Positions 25,022 through 34,049 of a stretch of DNA of 64,000 nt are shown here, in pieces. The DNA lies in NCBI GenBank assembly GCA_024743115.1, contig JANSXC010000006.1, positions 124,001-188,000 of the forward strand, in the 5' to 3' direction. This DNA is from a bacterium. Lineage in GTDB: Bacteria; Planctomycetota; UBA1135; UBA2386. Every line of letters begins with the position of its first letter. The stretch's first letter is position 1. Made by a program: the position numbers and the translations under genes. Below the pieces are notes generated by a model, which saw only the letters and a list, made by a program, of their open reading frames with translations, was not told the origin of the DNA and did not search any database.

Positions 25022-27598
25022 ATGCGTGCGTCCGATTCTCAGGTCCGGGAACTGCTGGCCGAACACGGGCGGTCCGTGCGCGTGCTCGCGGCGGCGCTCG
25101 TTGGCCACGGCCCCGAGGCCGATGACGTCGTCCAGGAGACCTGGCTCGCCGCCATGCGGCGGCCGCCGCATCACGGCCGCGATCTGCGGGCCTGGCTCGC
25201 TGCGATCGTGCGCAACGTCGTGCGGCAGTCGCGGCGTTCGCGGGCGCGGCAGCGGCGCCACGAGCGCGCTGCGCCACAATCGCCGGAGGTGCAGTCGCCG
25301 GCTCAGCTCGTCGAACGCGCCGACCTGCAGCGCCGCATCGTCGCCGCTGTGCTGGCATTGCCCGAGCCGACGCGTGCGACAGTGCTCCTGCGGTACTTCG
25401 AGGGGCTATCGCCGCCGGCGATAGCCGAACAGCACGGCGTGCCGCTCGAGACCGTGCGCACGCGGTTGCGTCGCGGGTTGCAGCGCGTGCGGGCCGAACT
25501 CGATGTGTCGGCCGGGCGTTCGCAGTTGGCCTGGCTGCCCGTCGCGGCGCGGATCGCGGCGCAACCAGGGGCCCACACGGTTCCGTTCACCACGGCTCTC
25601 TTGATGTCGATCCAGACCAAAGTCGGAGCCGCTGTCGCGGCAGTTCTCGTCGTGTTGTTGGTGGTTGGTGGCTACCGGCTGCTCGCTGATCCGGTGGAGG
25701 TGAAGCCGCTCGGCGAGGTGGTTGAGCCGAGCGTGGCGCATGATGCCCGCCGTGGCCCGGGCGAGAGCGAAGTCGGTCCGGAGCCCGATTCGAATGCGGC
25801 TGCGACGCGGGTCGCGGCGTCGACCCTGACCGAGGTCCACGGGTTGCTGACGGGATTGCAGCCGGGCTTGCCGGTGACCAGCAACGTGCGACTCCGGGTG
25901 ATTGAGGTGCCCCATTCTGATACGCGCCAGGTATCGCTGGAGGCGCCCGTGGCCGCCGACGGAAGCTTCGTGTTCCGGGTCGAACCGTGGGTTGTCCAAG
26001 CGGTGGCCGGTGGTAAAGCCCCGATCGCCGACGTCGTCTGCGATGACTCGCGCTACTTGCGGGCGTGGCGCTCCATCAACCGGCTGGATCTGCGTGCGAC
26101 TGTGATGGAACCGCTGCGACTCTCATTGCAGTGCGCCGGCGTGCTGCGAGGTGTCGTCGAACGACCCGACGGCACACCGTTTCCCGACGCGCTCGTATCC
26201 GCCTACCGCCTCGGTCCGGACGGTCCGGAGACCGATCCGATCGCGAAGGCGAACCCGGGGCACGACGGCCGATACGAGATGCGACTGCCCGAGCGCATGG
26301 AGGTGGTCGTGCTGGCGTACTGTCCGGATCACGGCGCGGACCCGGAGGGACCGCTCGGCGATGCGGATCCGGATTGGCTACCCGGCTGTATGCGGGCGCT
26401 CGCCGTGCCGGCAACGATCACCGAAGTGCAGCCGATCCGGATCGAGCGGGCGTTCGAAGTCTCGGGTCGCGTGACGTGGCCCGACGGCTCGGCGGCTCGT
26501 GACGCGCGCGTTTACGCTGGCGTTCGCGGCGCGGTGACGACCCTACAGCCCGAGCTCACGGCGTTTGCGTGGTTGGGGGACGGGCACGTCACCCGGAACA
26601 GCAGTTGGACGCGTTCGGACGATCGGGGTCGGTTCGTGTTGCGTGGCCTGTCGGCCGTGCCGACCGACCTCGACATCCAATGGGTCGGCGAAGACCCGGT
26701 GGTTGCGGATCGTCTGCGCCGCGTCGTGACGCCGCCCGCCGAGATCGAGTTCGGGATCGATGCGGTGCAGCTACTCGTCGCCGTGACCGACGGCGTGCGG
26801 GCGATCGACGATGCGGAGATCGTGATCCGCAACGGTTCGCTCGCGTTCCGTTCGGCGACCGAGGGCGGTCGTCGGCGGGTCGCTCTGGGGCGCGATCGGT
26901 CGTTCGGCCTGATCGTGAAGGCGCCGGGGTACGAGACGCGAGAACTCGAGTGGCGTGCGCCGCCGGGGGCCACGCAGCGGGAACTCGAAGTCGTGCTGAC
27001 TGCACGCCCGGTCCATGACGTTCGGGTCGTCATGGCGCCGTCGGTCGAGTACGCACGCTTCGCGCTGACGCCGCGGCCCGCGGCAGGCGCGAGCGCCAAG
27101 ACCGGCGAGGGCGCTGCGAAGCCGGCGATGTTCGAGCCCGAGGGGGTGGATGGCACGTTCGTGTTGCCCGCGATCGCGCCGGGCCGCTACGAACTGACCC
27201 TGACCCGGCCGGGTGATCCGTATCGCGCGTTCTGGTTGGTCGAGCAGTCGCAGGAGATCGTCGTGCCCTCGCCTGAGCCGGTGCGTTGGCCGGCTACCGA
27301 GCTGGGTGGCCGCATCCTGGTGCGATGCCGGTCGCACGAGGGCCGCTTCTTCGCGGGGCGCTGTGAGATTCGTGATGTCGATGGTGCGCTGGTGACGACC
27401 CCGTTCCACGTCTTGAAGACCGGCAGCTCCTGGTTCGGCGGCGATGGCGTGCTGATGGCCGCCGGCCCCAACGAGACGGCTCGCAATCTCGCGCCAGGCC
27501 AGTACGCGGTGCGGGTGACTCCCGATGGGCTGGCACCGCGCGAACAGTGGGTCGTGGTCGAGCCGCGCAAAGTCGTAACCGTCGAGTTCGAATACTGA
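25022..27598 (+). CDS. ECF sigma factor fused to a membrane segment and carboxypeptidase-regulatory-like repeats (second copy)
   Basis: 858 residues from ATG at 25022; a longer frame from 24929 adds only disordered basic residues. Sigma-2 at about 5-75 (HGPEADDVVQETWLAAM, RDLRAWLAAIVRNVVRQSRR), sigma-4 at about 100-160 (LPEPTRATVLLRYFEGLSPP, LETVRTRLRRGLQRVRAEL). A membrane helix at about 200-222 (VGAAVAAVLVVLLVVGGYRL) leads to about 630 outer residues with regulatory-like sandwiches such as GVVERPDGTPFPDALVSAYR and SGRVTWPDGSAARDARVYAG. Same design as 8480-11086 but clearly diverged, so an old duplication or a lineage-wide family. A hairpin terminator follows. No anti-sigma gene is adjacent. 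Confidence 0.88.
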   Translation: MRASDSQVRELLAEHGRSVRVLAAALVGHGPEADDVVQETWLAAMRRPPHHGRDLRAWLAAIVRNVVRQSRRSRARQRRHERAAPQSPEVQSPAQLVERADLQRRIVAAVLALPEPTRATVLLRYFEGLSPPAIAEQHGVPLETVRTRLRRGLQRVRAELDVSAGRSQLAWLPVAARIAAQPGAHTVPFTTALLMSIQTKVGAAVAAVLVVLLVVGGYRLLADPVEVKPLGEVVEPSVAHDARRGPGESEVGPEPDSNAAATRVAASTLTEVHGLLTGLQPGLPVTSNVRLRVIEVPHSDTRQVSLEAPVAADGSFVFRVEPWVVQAVAGGKAPIADVVCDDSRYLRAWRSINRLDLRATVMEPLRLSLQCAGVLRGVVERPDGTPFPDALVSAYRLGPDGPETDPIAKANPGHDGRYEMRLPERMEVVVLAYCPDHGADPEGPLGDADPDWLPGCMRALAVPATITEVQPIRIERAFEVSGRVTWPDGSAARDARVYAGVRGAVTTLQPELTAFAWLGDGHVTRNSSWTRSDDRGRFVLRGLSAVPTDLDIQWVGEDPVVADRLRRVVTPPAEIEFGIDAVQLLVAVTDGVRAIDDAEIVIRNGSLAFRSATEGGRRRVALGRDRSFGLIVKAPGYETRELEWRAPPGATQRELEVVLTARPVHDVRVVMAPSVEYARFALTPRPAAGASAKTGEGAAKPAMFEPEGVDGTFVLPAIAPGRYELTLTRPGDPYRAFWLVEQSQEIVVPSPEPVRWPATELGGRILVRCRSHEGRFFAGRCEIRDVDGALVTTPFHVLKTGSSWFGGDGVLMAAGPNETARNLAPGQYAVRVTPDGLAPREQWVVVEPRKVVTVEFEY

Positions 27599-27649
27599 CG
27601 GACGGCGTTTCGCGGACTCTGGTGCGATCCACCGTCGCGCCGTCGACTG

Positions 27650-27671
27650 CCCGCGGGCTGATGCCCGCGGG
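27650..27671. terminator. Perfect 9-bp hairpin between convergent genes
   Basis: CCCGCGGGC / GCCCGCGGG with TGAT loop, between the stop at 27598 and the opposing stop at 27680; it can serve both directions. Confidence 0.7.
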
Positions 27672-27679
27672 AGCGTCGA

Positions 27680-29320
27680 TCAGTTGACGTACTGCGACTC
27701 GCAGACCGGGCTGATCGGCAGCGGCAGGATCGTGTTGCCGAAGTTCCAGGCGACGGCCTGGAAGTACGAGCTGGTGCCGACCGCGGCCGGGTGGATCACG
27801 CCGATGCAGAGCTTGACGCACTCACCGGGCGGTGCGTTGAGGCACAGCAGGTTGGTGAACTGGTCGCCGATGCCCATGTCGACGATGCCCGTCAGGACAC
27901 TCGGGGAGTTCGAGTTGCTCAAGCCCAGGAACAGGTTGTTCGGGCCGGGCTGCGGGCCGGAGCTGATGAACACGCACTGCTCGGTGCCGACCTGGTGCTG
28001 CGGCTGGCACAGCACGGTGACGGTGTTGTTAAGCGTGGTGTCGACGTTGCGAACGATCTCGCCGTTCGGGAACACGAAGCGGACCTCGTTGGTGCCGACC
28101 GGCAGGCACTGCGGCGGGCAGACCTTGATCTGGTTCGGCCCCATGATGGTGTAGAACGGATCGCCGTAGGCGCCCGGGTAGGGGCCCGAACCACCGGGGA
28201 TCGAGGTGCCGTTGAACTTGACCGCCTGCACCGTGTCGAGGCAGTCGCCGTTGAAGAAGAAGCAGTCGTTGGTCAGCTGCGGCAACTCGGTCGGGTGGAT
28301 GCTCGTGATCTCGGGCACGCAGCAGCCGCCCGTCAGGATGATGCGGTCGATCTCGAAGATGTCGTAGCCGTGGGCGCCGTCGAACTCGATCTCGAACGTC
28401 ACCGGGTCGCTGTTGCCCTGCAGGGCGGCGACGGCGGACAGATCGATGATCTGGTAGGAGTTGAGGTTCAGCGTGTTGATCACCGCGACGACCACGCCAT
28501 TGGCGCGCACCGTGGCCCCGTCGACCACCAGATCGGCGTGGCTGTCATGATCCGGATCCCAGAGCAGCTCGGTGTAGTTGATGGCGGTGTTGGCGTTGGG
28601 CGTCACCGTGAACGACAGGGTCCCGCCGTCGCGCCGCCAGGCACGGGTCAGGCACAGGCTGCGATTGCCGGACGGGCCGCCGAACATGTACGAGTTGTCG
28701 ACTTGGAGGTCCGAGACGTTCGCGAACGAGGGCTGGGCCGTCGTCAGGTCGTCGTTCTCGAAGTCGAAGCGGCCGAGTTCGACGTTGGGGGCGCATACGC
28801 CGCCCGACAGCACGATGCGGCCGATCTCGTAGGGGTCACGGCCCGAGGCGCCGTGGAACTCGATCTCGAACGTGACCGGCGAATCGTTGCCCTGGAGCGC
28901 CGCGATGCCGGTCAGGTCGAGGATCTCGTACGACTCGTCCTGGAGGCTGTTGAGCGTCGCGATGACGTTACCGTTGGCGCGCACGGTCGCCGCGTCGACC
29001 GTCGGGTCGGAGCTGCTGCCGTTGTCCGGGTCCCAGAGCAGCTCGGTGTAGTCGATGCTGGTCGAGGCGTCCGGGGTCACTGTGAACGACAGGGTGCCGC
29101 CGTTGAAGCGCCAGCCGCCGGTGAGGCAGAGGGAGCGGTCGGCCGACGGGCCGGCGAACATGTAGGAATTGCTGACGTTCAGATCGGAGACGGTGGCGAA
29201 GTCCGGCTGCGTCGACGTCAGGTCGTCGTTCTGGAAGCTGAAGTGGGCGATTTCGGATTGGGCACAGAGCGTGCCCGCGATCGTGGTCGCCGCGACGAGA
29301 TTGGCGAGGTGTTGGAGCAT
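27680..29320 (-). CDS. Exported duplicated jelly-roll protein with IPT-like region
   Basis: 546 residues. Signal peptide LANLVAATTIAGTLCAQ. Two tandem units of about 150 residues each start with a pattern like HFSFQNDDLTSTQPDFATVS or RFDFENDDLTTAQPSFANVS. Both continue through NSYMFAGPS, SLCLT, GGTLSFTVTPDA, IDYTELLWDPD, VRANGNVIATLN, AALQGN and FEIEF-GA to a GRIVLSGG strand. This suggests a PEP-CTERM-like or choice-of-anchor beta-sandwich, but I cannot name the family. After them comes an IPT/TIG-like strand set (ITSIHPTELPQL, AVKFNGTSIPG, VRFVFPNGEIV). The last about 120 residues are another beta-domain rich in Cys; its match to the shared C-terminal module is weaker than in the other proteins. 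Confidence 0.75.
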   Translation of the reverse strand: MLQHLANLVAATTIAGTLCAQSEIAHFSFQNDDLTSTQPDFATVSDLNVSNSYMFAGPSADRSLCLTGGWRFNGGTLSFTVTPDASTSIDYTELLWDPDNGSSSDPTVDAATVRANGNVIATLNSLQDESYEILDLTGIAALQGNDSPVTFEIEFHGASGRDPYEIGRIVLSGGVCAPNVELGRFDFENDDLTTAQPSFANVSDLQVDNSYMFGGPSGNRSLCLTRAWRRDGGTLSFTVTPNANTAINYTELLWDPDHDSHADLVVDGATVRANGVVVAVINTLNLNSYQIIDLSAVAALQGNSDPVTFEIEFDGAHGYDIFEIDRIILTGGCCVPEITSIHPTELPQLTNDCFFFNGDCLDTVQAVKFNGTSIPGGSGPYPGAYGDPFYTIMGPNQIKVCPPQCLPVGTNEVRFVFPNGEIVRNVDTTLNNTVTVLCQPQHQVGTEQCVFISSGPQPGPNNLFLGLSNSNSPSVLTGIVDMGIGDQFTNLLCLNAPPGECVKLCIGVIHPAAVGTSSYFQAVAWNFGNTILPLPISPVCESQYVN

Positions 29321-29518
29321 GGTTGATGTCAGTCAGAGGCAAGTGGGGCAGTGCATCTTGCCGCGGAGGCTAGCCGGTGGCGTGCCTCGATGGCATGGCG
29401 GATTCCACTGACAACTGCGGGCTCGCTGGCGGTTTCTGTCGAGCGAATCCGGAGCCTCCTGCGAAATGTCGGCGGCCCGAGCGCTCGAATTACGCTGTTT
29501 CGGCCGGGACCACTGCTC

Positions 29519-32017
29519 GTGAAACGCCATCTCCTATCGTTCCTTCTCCCCGCTCTCGTCGTTGGCTGCCTGGTCGGTCATGGTCGCGCTCAGATCGTCA
29601 CCCTCTCCGGCCCGGTCTACGACGGCCAGATCGGGCCGCTGAGCAACGACACGTTCCACTGCAACACGATCACGGTGCCGGCTGGCCAGACGCTGACGCT
29701 GTCTGGCGTCAACCTCAAGTTCAACCCGAACTCGTACATCCAGGTCAACGGCGTGCTCGACACCAGCCAGGGGGCCTACTTCACCTCGGTGCACGACGAC
29801 TCGATCGCGGGCGATACGAACGGCAATGGTGGTGCGACGGTGCCGCAGCCGGGCGATTGGGGTGGCGTGCGGTTCGGAGCGTCGGCCGGCGCGTCGATCC
29901 TCAATGCGAGCGTGCGCTACGCTGGGCTGGGTGGAGCCGGGGTCAGCATCAGTGGGCTCGGTGAGGTTTCGATGTTCGGCGCGGCGATCGGCGACTGCGC
30001 GGGACCGGGGATCGACTTCGGCCAGTCGCGGCCGATCTTCAACAACATGGTCATTGCCAATTGCGGCGGCGTGGCTGCGATCGGCGCGTTCCCGATGCTG
30101 GACCGTGTCGTGAACAACGCGGCGTGGGGCAACGCGGGCGGCAACTACATCCGGCGGCGGCATTCGTCGACGGGCGCCTGGCCGGCGGGTGCATCGCCGC
30201 TCGTGTTCGGCGCGCAGCACACTTTGAACGGCTCGGGTGTGCTCGTCGTCGATGGCTCGGTGGTCGTGCCGGCGGGGGAACGCCTGCGCATCGACAATGG
30301 CGTCGATCTCAAGTTCACACCGAACGGCGCGTTCCAGGCACGCGGTGAGGTTCAGTTCCAAGGCACCGCGAACGATCCCACGGTGCTGACCTCGATCCGC
30401 GACGACACGGTCGGTGGCGACACCAACCTGGATGGCGCGGCGACCATGCCGGCAGCCGGGGACTGGCGCTCCCTGCGGTGTGATCAGACCTCAGGGCACT
30501 ACCAGTTGACCGATGCCGAAGTGCGGTATGCCGGCGGCTCGTTCAGCTTCGGGGGCGCGATGGTCGTAGGGGGCGGCCGCGCAACCGTGCAACGCACGGT
30601 GTTCCGCGACATCAGTGGTCACGGTCTGGGGTTCAACGTCGGCTCGTCGAACACCAATGTCACCGCGATCACGGACTGCACGTTCATCGATGTCGAGGAG
30701 GAGGCGTTTCACGACCTGCCGATCGACGATCTCGCCAACTGCTACGGCAATGTGCTGCAGGGCACGACGCCGAACTTCGTGACGATCACCGGCGTGATGC
30801 GGCGCGATACGGTGATCGAGTCCCGCAACCTGCCGGCGGGGATCGCCCACGTCTTGGGATCGATCGGCGTGCCGGCCGGACTGCGGCTGACGCTGCACGG
30901 GGGCATCGCGCTGAAGTTCCAGTCGAGCACCGCCATGTCGGCGGTCAGCGGGGTGCTCGAGCTTCGTGGTGAGGCGGTGGCACCGATCGTCCTGACGTCG
31001 GAGCACGACGACTCCGTCGGTGGCGACACCAACGGTAATGGCAGCGCGACCGTGCCGGCACCGGGCAACTGGACCGGCATCGTGTTCGTGCCACCGACGG
31101 CCTCACGGGTCGAGCACGTGCGCGTGCGCTATGCCAATCGCGGCGTCCAGTCGCAGTCCGCCAACGCCACCGTTCGTTCGGTGCGGTGTTTCCGTTGCAA
31201 CGACGGCATGTGGCTGTCGCGGCTCACGGGCGATCTCGAGAACGTCGTGATCGCCGGGTCGGTCAATCGCGGCATCTACCTGTTCTCGGGGCCCACGTTC
31301 GACATCTTGCACAGCTCGATTGCGAACTGCGGCGGCTTCGGCGTCTCGGTGGCCAGCAGCGGCGGCTACACGGGCGCGATCCGCAACTCCGTGCTGTGGA
31401 ACAACACCGGCGGCAACCTCGGCGCGATCGGGGCGAATCAGGTGTTCACGACCTGTGGCGCCTTTCCCGGCCAGAACGGCAACTTCGTGGCGGATCCGCA
31501 GTTCACCGATCTCGAGCACCTGACGCTCGCGACGACGTCACCCTGCATCAACGCCGGCGCGCTGGCGGTGGGGGTGCAGGTCGCGACCGATATCGACGAC
31601 GGCTCGCGCGTGTCGGACTGGGACTACAGCAACCACGTCGCTCCCGATCTCGGAGCTCATGAACTCGCGGGCAGCGAACTCGTGACCGACACGCCACTGC
31701 CGGGGTTCGGGGACACGATCACGTTTCAGGTGCAGACCGCGCAGAGTCATCACCACGGCACGGTGCTGCTCGGCGTCGGCTTCGGTCACGGCCGCGGCAT
31801 CGCCTTCGTGCCGCCCTACGGCGTCGTGAACTCGGGGCAGGCACAGATCTTCCTCATCGGCGTCGGCTCGAGTTTCACGTCGTACCCGCTCACGATGCCG
31901 ACCGACCCGGCATTCGCCGGTCTGGAGATGACGGCGCAGGCTCTGCTGCTGCCAGGCGCGGCACCCGGACAGGGCAACCTGACCAACGCCGTGCGCTGGC
32001 GGCTCGCTGCGCACTGA
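29519..32017 (+). CDS. Exported right-handed beta-helix protein with C-terminal module
   Basis: 832 residues from GTG at 29519, chosen because it starts a signal peptide ([21 protein letters not shown]); TACGCT at 29491-29496 may be its -10 element. Three long segments share [14 protein letters not shown] strands followed by [40 protein letters not shown] or [20 protein letters not shown] and then PGDW. Each is followed by short rungs such as [13 protein letters not shown] and [14 protein letters not shown], typical of parallel beta-helices. An [13 protein letters not shown] / [11 protein letters not shown] region is a classic beta-helix end. The last about 110 residues ([20 protein letters not shown]) match the shared C-terminal module. 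Polysaccharide binding is possible; no catalytic residues can be assigned. Confidence 0.83.
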   Translation: MKRHLLSFLLPALVVGCLVGHGRAQIVTLSGPVYDGQIGPLSNDTFHCNTITVPAGQTLTLSGVNLKFNPNSYIQVNGVLDTSQGAYFTSVHDDSIAGDTNGNGGATVPQPGDWGGVRFGASAGASILNASVRYAGLGGAGVSISGLGEVSMFGAAIGDCAGPGIDFGQSRPIFNNMVIANCGGVAAIGAFPMLDRVVNNAAWGNAGGNYIRRRHSSTGAWPAGASPLVFGAQHTLNGSGVLVVDGSVVVPAGERLRIDNGVDLKFTPNGAFQARGEVQFQGTANDPTVLTSIRDDTVGGDTNLDGAATMPAAGDWRSLRCDQTSGHYQLTDAEVRYAGGSFSFGGAMVVGGGRATVQRTVFRDISGHGLGFNVGSSNTNVTAITDCTFIDVEEEAFHDLPIDDLANCYGNVLQGTTPNFVTITGVMRRDTVIESRNLPAGIAHVLGSIGVPAGLRLTLHGGIALKFQSSTAMSAVSGVLELRGEAVAPIVLTSEHDDSVGGDTNGNGSATVPAPGNWTGIVFVPPTASRVEHVRVRYANRGVQSQSANATVRSVRCFRCNDGMWLSRLTGDLENVVIAGSVNRGIYLFSGPTFDILHSSIANCGGFGVSVASSGGYTGAIRNSVLWNNTGGNLGAIGANQVFTTCGAFPGQNGNFVADPQFTDLEHLTLATTSPCINAGALAVGVQVATDIDDGSRVSDWDYSNHVAPDLGAHELAGSELVTDTPLPGFGDTITFQVQTAQSHHHGTVLLGVGFGHGRGIAFVPPYGVVNSGQAQIFLIGVGSSFTSYPLTMPTDPAFAGLEMTAQALLLPGAAPGQGNLTNAVRWRLAAH

Positions 32018-32046
32018 AATCGGACTGGCGGTGACCGGGGTGATGG

Positions 32047-33510
32047 TTACTTCGCCGGCAGGTACTTCGCGGGGATCTTGCCCGCGGTGGCCTCCTGCTC
32101 CCACAGCACCCGCATCACGTACCAACGCTCGTTCTCGCGGACGAGCTGGATCGAGTTGATGCCGCGGAGCATCGGCTGCTCGTCGGTCCGCTTGCGGCGG
32201 CCTTCGTAGGTCGACCACACGTGGGCGAACGCGCCGAACGTCTCGACCTTGCGGGCGATCTCTTGTTCGAAGAAGCCGTTCTTCTCGAGCATCGGACCGG
32301 AGCGCGCTATGTAGTCCGCGACGGACATGGCGACGCTGCGCTTGCCGCTCGGAGTAGCGACGATGGGTACGAGTTGCGCGTCGGCGTGGAACAGGCTGCG
32401 CACGCGCCGCCAATCACGCTTCTGGCCGGCGGGGCCCGAGATCACGTCGTAGAGCGCCTTGATGATCGCATCGACGCTCGCGACGTCGGCCGGATCGGCC
32501 GCCGGTGCCGCCAGCTGCGAACGGTCGCGCACGGGCTCCATCGTGAGGTCTGCCGTCAGCACGTGCAGGCCGTAGTGGATGCGGAGCTGACCCTTGTCAC
32601 GCTGACCGCGATCGACGTCCCACGAGATCGCAAGTCGGCTGGCGGAATACTCCGCGTCTTCGCGCTTCAGCGGGATCGGCAATCCGCCCGCGGTCTTGCT
32701 CGCTTCGTAGGCGTCGCGCAGTCCGGCGCGCACGTCCTTCGGGTTCAGCAACACGAGCTCGAGGCCGCTCTGGGAATGCTGGATCGCGCAGTAGTACGAT
32801 CCCGGCTGCACGCGACGGCCGCCCAAAACGATCGGGATGTTGGTATCCAGCCGCGTCCAGAAGTTGTCGCCGAACCGCCAGCGCTTACCCGACGGTTGCT
32901 GCAGGAACTGTTCGTAGCGCCGTTGCCAGCGCGGACGGCCGTGGTCGATGACGAGCTGCCCAGCGGAGTCGGGGCCGTACCAATAGAAGATGCGCGCGGC
33001 CCCGCGGCTGCTCGTCTCGGGATAGGGCATCTGCTCGGTCGGTCGCGGGCCCGCGGCCATGCCGCCGGTCGTCGGGACCGCGCTGCTGAAGAACACGAGC
33101 AGATCGAGATCCTCCTCGATGTCGTGGAAGTGATGCTTCGTGCCCGTCGCGAGGAACATCGTATCGCCGGCGCCGACGTCGCGGGTTTCGCCGGCTGCAG
33201 TGAACTGCGCTTTGCCCGCGAGCACGTAGTAGACCTCGTCGCGATCGTGCGGCTGCTGGCCGTCGGTCGCGCCGGCGCGCAGACGGTAGCGGCCGACGCT
33301 CAGCGTCGAGCGGTCGATCAGTCCGACCCACGGTCGGTCGGCGTCGAGTCGCGGCGCGAGCTCCTTCGCCGTCAGCCACTGCACTGCCGGCGGCGGACCG
33401 CTCTGGGCGGTCACAGCACTCCCGCAAGTCAGGGCGAGGGTCAGTCCGATGGTCGGAACGAGCGGGGCGGATGCAATCGCCGCTCTCAGGCATGAGCGCA
33501 GTGGGCACAT
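32047..33510 (-). CDS. Exported cupin + DUF2911-like + NTF2-like fusion protein
   Basis: 487 residues from ATG at 33510 with signal sequence RSCLRAAIASAPLVPTIGLT and on to AVTAQ. Residues about 60-150 are a cupin: QPHDRDEVYYVLAGKAQFTA, then GAGDTMFLATGTKHHFHDIE carry the metal-binding His/Glu set. Residues about 190-340 resemble DUF2911 (RRVQPGSYYCAIQHSQSGLE, SASRLAISWDVDRGQRDKGQ). Residues about 355-487 are an NTF2/SnoaL-like alpha-beta cone (IIKALYDVISGPAGQKRDWR, SLFHADAQLVPI, INSIQLVRENERWYVMRVLW). The combination of three small-molecule folds in one exported chain is unusual. The substrate is unknown. Divergent from yjbQ with only 44 bases between starts. Confidence 0.78.
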   Translation of the reverse strand: MCPLRSCLRAAIASAPLVPTIGLTLALTCGSAVTAQSGPPPAVQWLTAKELAPRLDADRPWVGLIDRSTLSVGRYRLRAGATDGQQPHDRDEVYYVLAGKAQFTAAGETRDVGAGDTMFLATGTKHHFHDIEEDLDLLVFFSSAVPTTGGMAAGPRPTEQMPYPETSSRGAARIFYWYGPDSAGQLVIDHGRPRWQRRYEQFLQQPSGKRWRFGDNFWTRLDTNIPIVLGGRRVQPGSYYCAIQHSQSGLELVLLNPKDVRAGLRDAYEASKTAGGLPIPLKREDAEYSASRLAISWDVDRGQRDKGQLRIHYGLHVLTADLTMEPVRDRSQLAAPAADPADVASVDAIIKALYDVISGPAGQKRDWRRVRSLFHADAQLVPIVATPSGKRSVAMSVADYIARSGPMLEKNGFFEQEIARKVETFGAFAHVWSTYEGRRKRTDEQPMLRGINSIQLVRENERWYVMRVLWEQEATAGKIPAKYLPAK

Positions 33511-33517
33511 GACCCCG

Positions 33518-33523
33518 ACGATA
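33518..33523 (-). promoter_or_regulatory. TATCGT -10-like hexamer of the cupin-fusion gene
   Basis: Minus-strand TATCGT ends 7 bases before the ATG at 33510; leaderless-type. Confidence 0.4.
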
Positions 33524-33540
33524 CCGCGAGCTCGACGCGT

Positions 33541-33546
33541 TACCGT
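33541..33546 (+). promoter_or_regulatory. TACCGT -10-like hexamer of the yjbQ-type gene
   Basis: TACCGT ends 8 bases before the ATG at 33555. It makes the in-frame TTG at 33546 unlikely as a start. Confidence 0.4.
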
Positions 33547-33554
33547 TGTTCGGC

Positions 33555-33971
33555 ATGATCTCCACATTGACGAAGCGGACCGCCGGGCCCGGCCTGACCG
33601 AGATCACGGCGGACGTCACGGCGGTCGTGCAACGGGTGGCGCAGGAGCGGGAGCTCGACGAGGGGCTCTGCACGGTCTTCATCCAGCACACCTCTGCGAG
33701 CCTCGTTATCCAGGAGAACGCGGATCCGGCTGTATGCCGCGATCTCGAGGCGTTCTTCCGCCGGCTCGTGCCGCGCGGCGACCCGCTGTTCACCCATACC
33801 GCCGAGGGACCCGACGACATGCCGGCGCACGTCCGCTCGGCCGTGTTGCCGACGCAGCTCGCGATCCCGATCCAGCACGGCCGGCTCGCGCTCGGCACCT
33901 GGCAGGGGGTCTACCTCTACGAACATCGCGATGTCGGCTCGGCGCGCCGGGTTCTCGTTCACGTCGCCTGA
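33555..33971 (+). CDS. YjbQ family protein (UPF0047)
   Basis: 138 residues, the full usual length. It shows the family hallmarks: DVTAVVQRVAQERELDEGLC, the metal-site motif FIQHTSASLVIQENADPAV, THTAEGPDDMPAHVRS and the final GTWQGVYLYEHRDVGSARRV. Members are small trimeric metalloproteins, annotated as secondary thiamine-phosphate synthases on the basis of weak in vitro activity; the true role is uncertain. A thiamine-phosphate synthase gene (thiE) lies 15 kb away but there is no operon link. No Shine-Dalgarno sequence; a TANNNT hexamer lies 8 bases upstream. Confidence 0.92.
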   Translation: MISTLTKRTAGPGLTEITADVTAVVQRVAQERELDEGLCTVFIQHTSASLVIQENADPAVCRDLEAFFRRLVPRGDPLFTHTAEGPDDMPAHVRSAVLPTQLAIPIQHGRLALGTWQGVYLYEHRDVGSARRVLVHVA

Positions 33972-34049
33972 GGACGGAATCCGAAAACCGGTGAACCAGC
34001 GGTGAACCCCGCCGTTGCTCGTTCGAAACCGTTCCGTCCCGAGGTTCTC

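Noticed and set aside
27791..29326. 511-codon open frame on the plus strand
   Set aside because: Antisense of the duplicated jelly-roll protein, which has a signal peptide and clear internal duplication.
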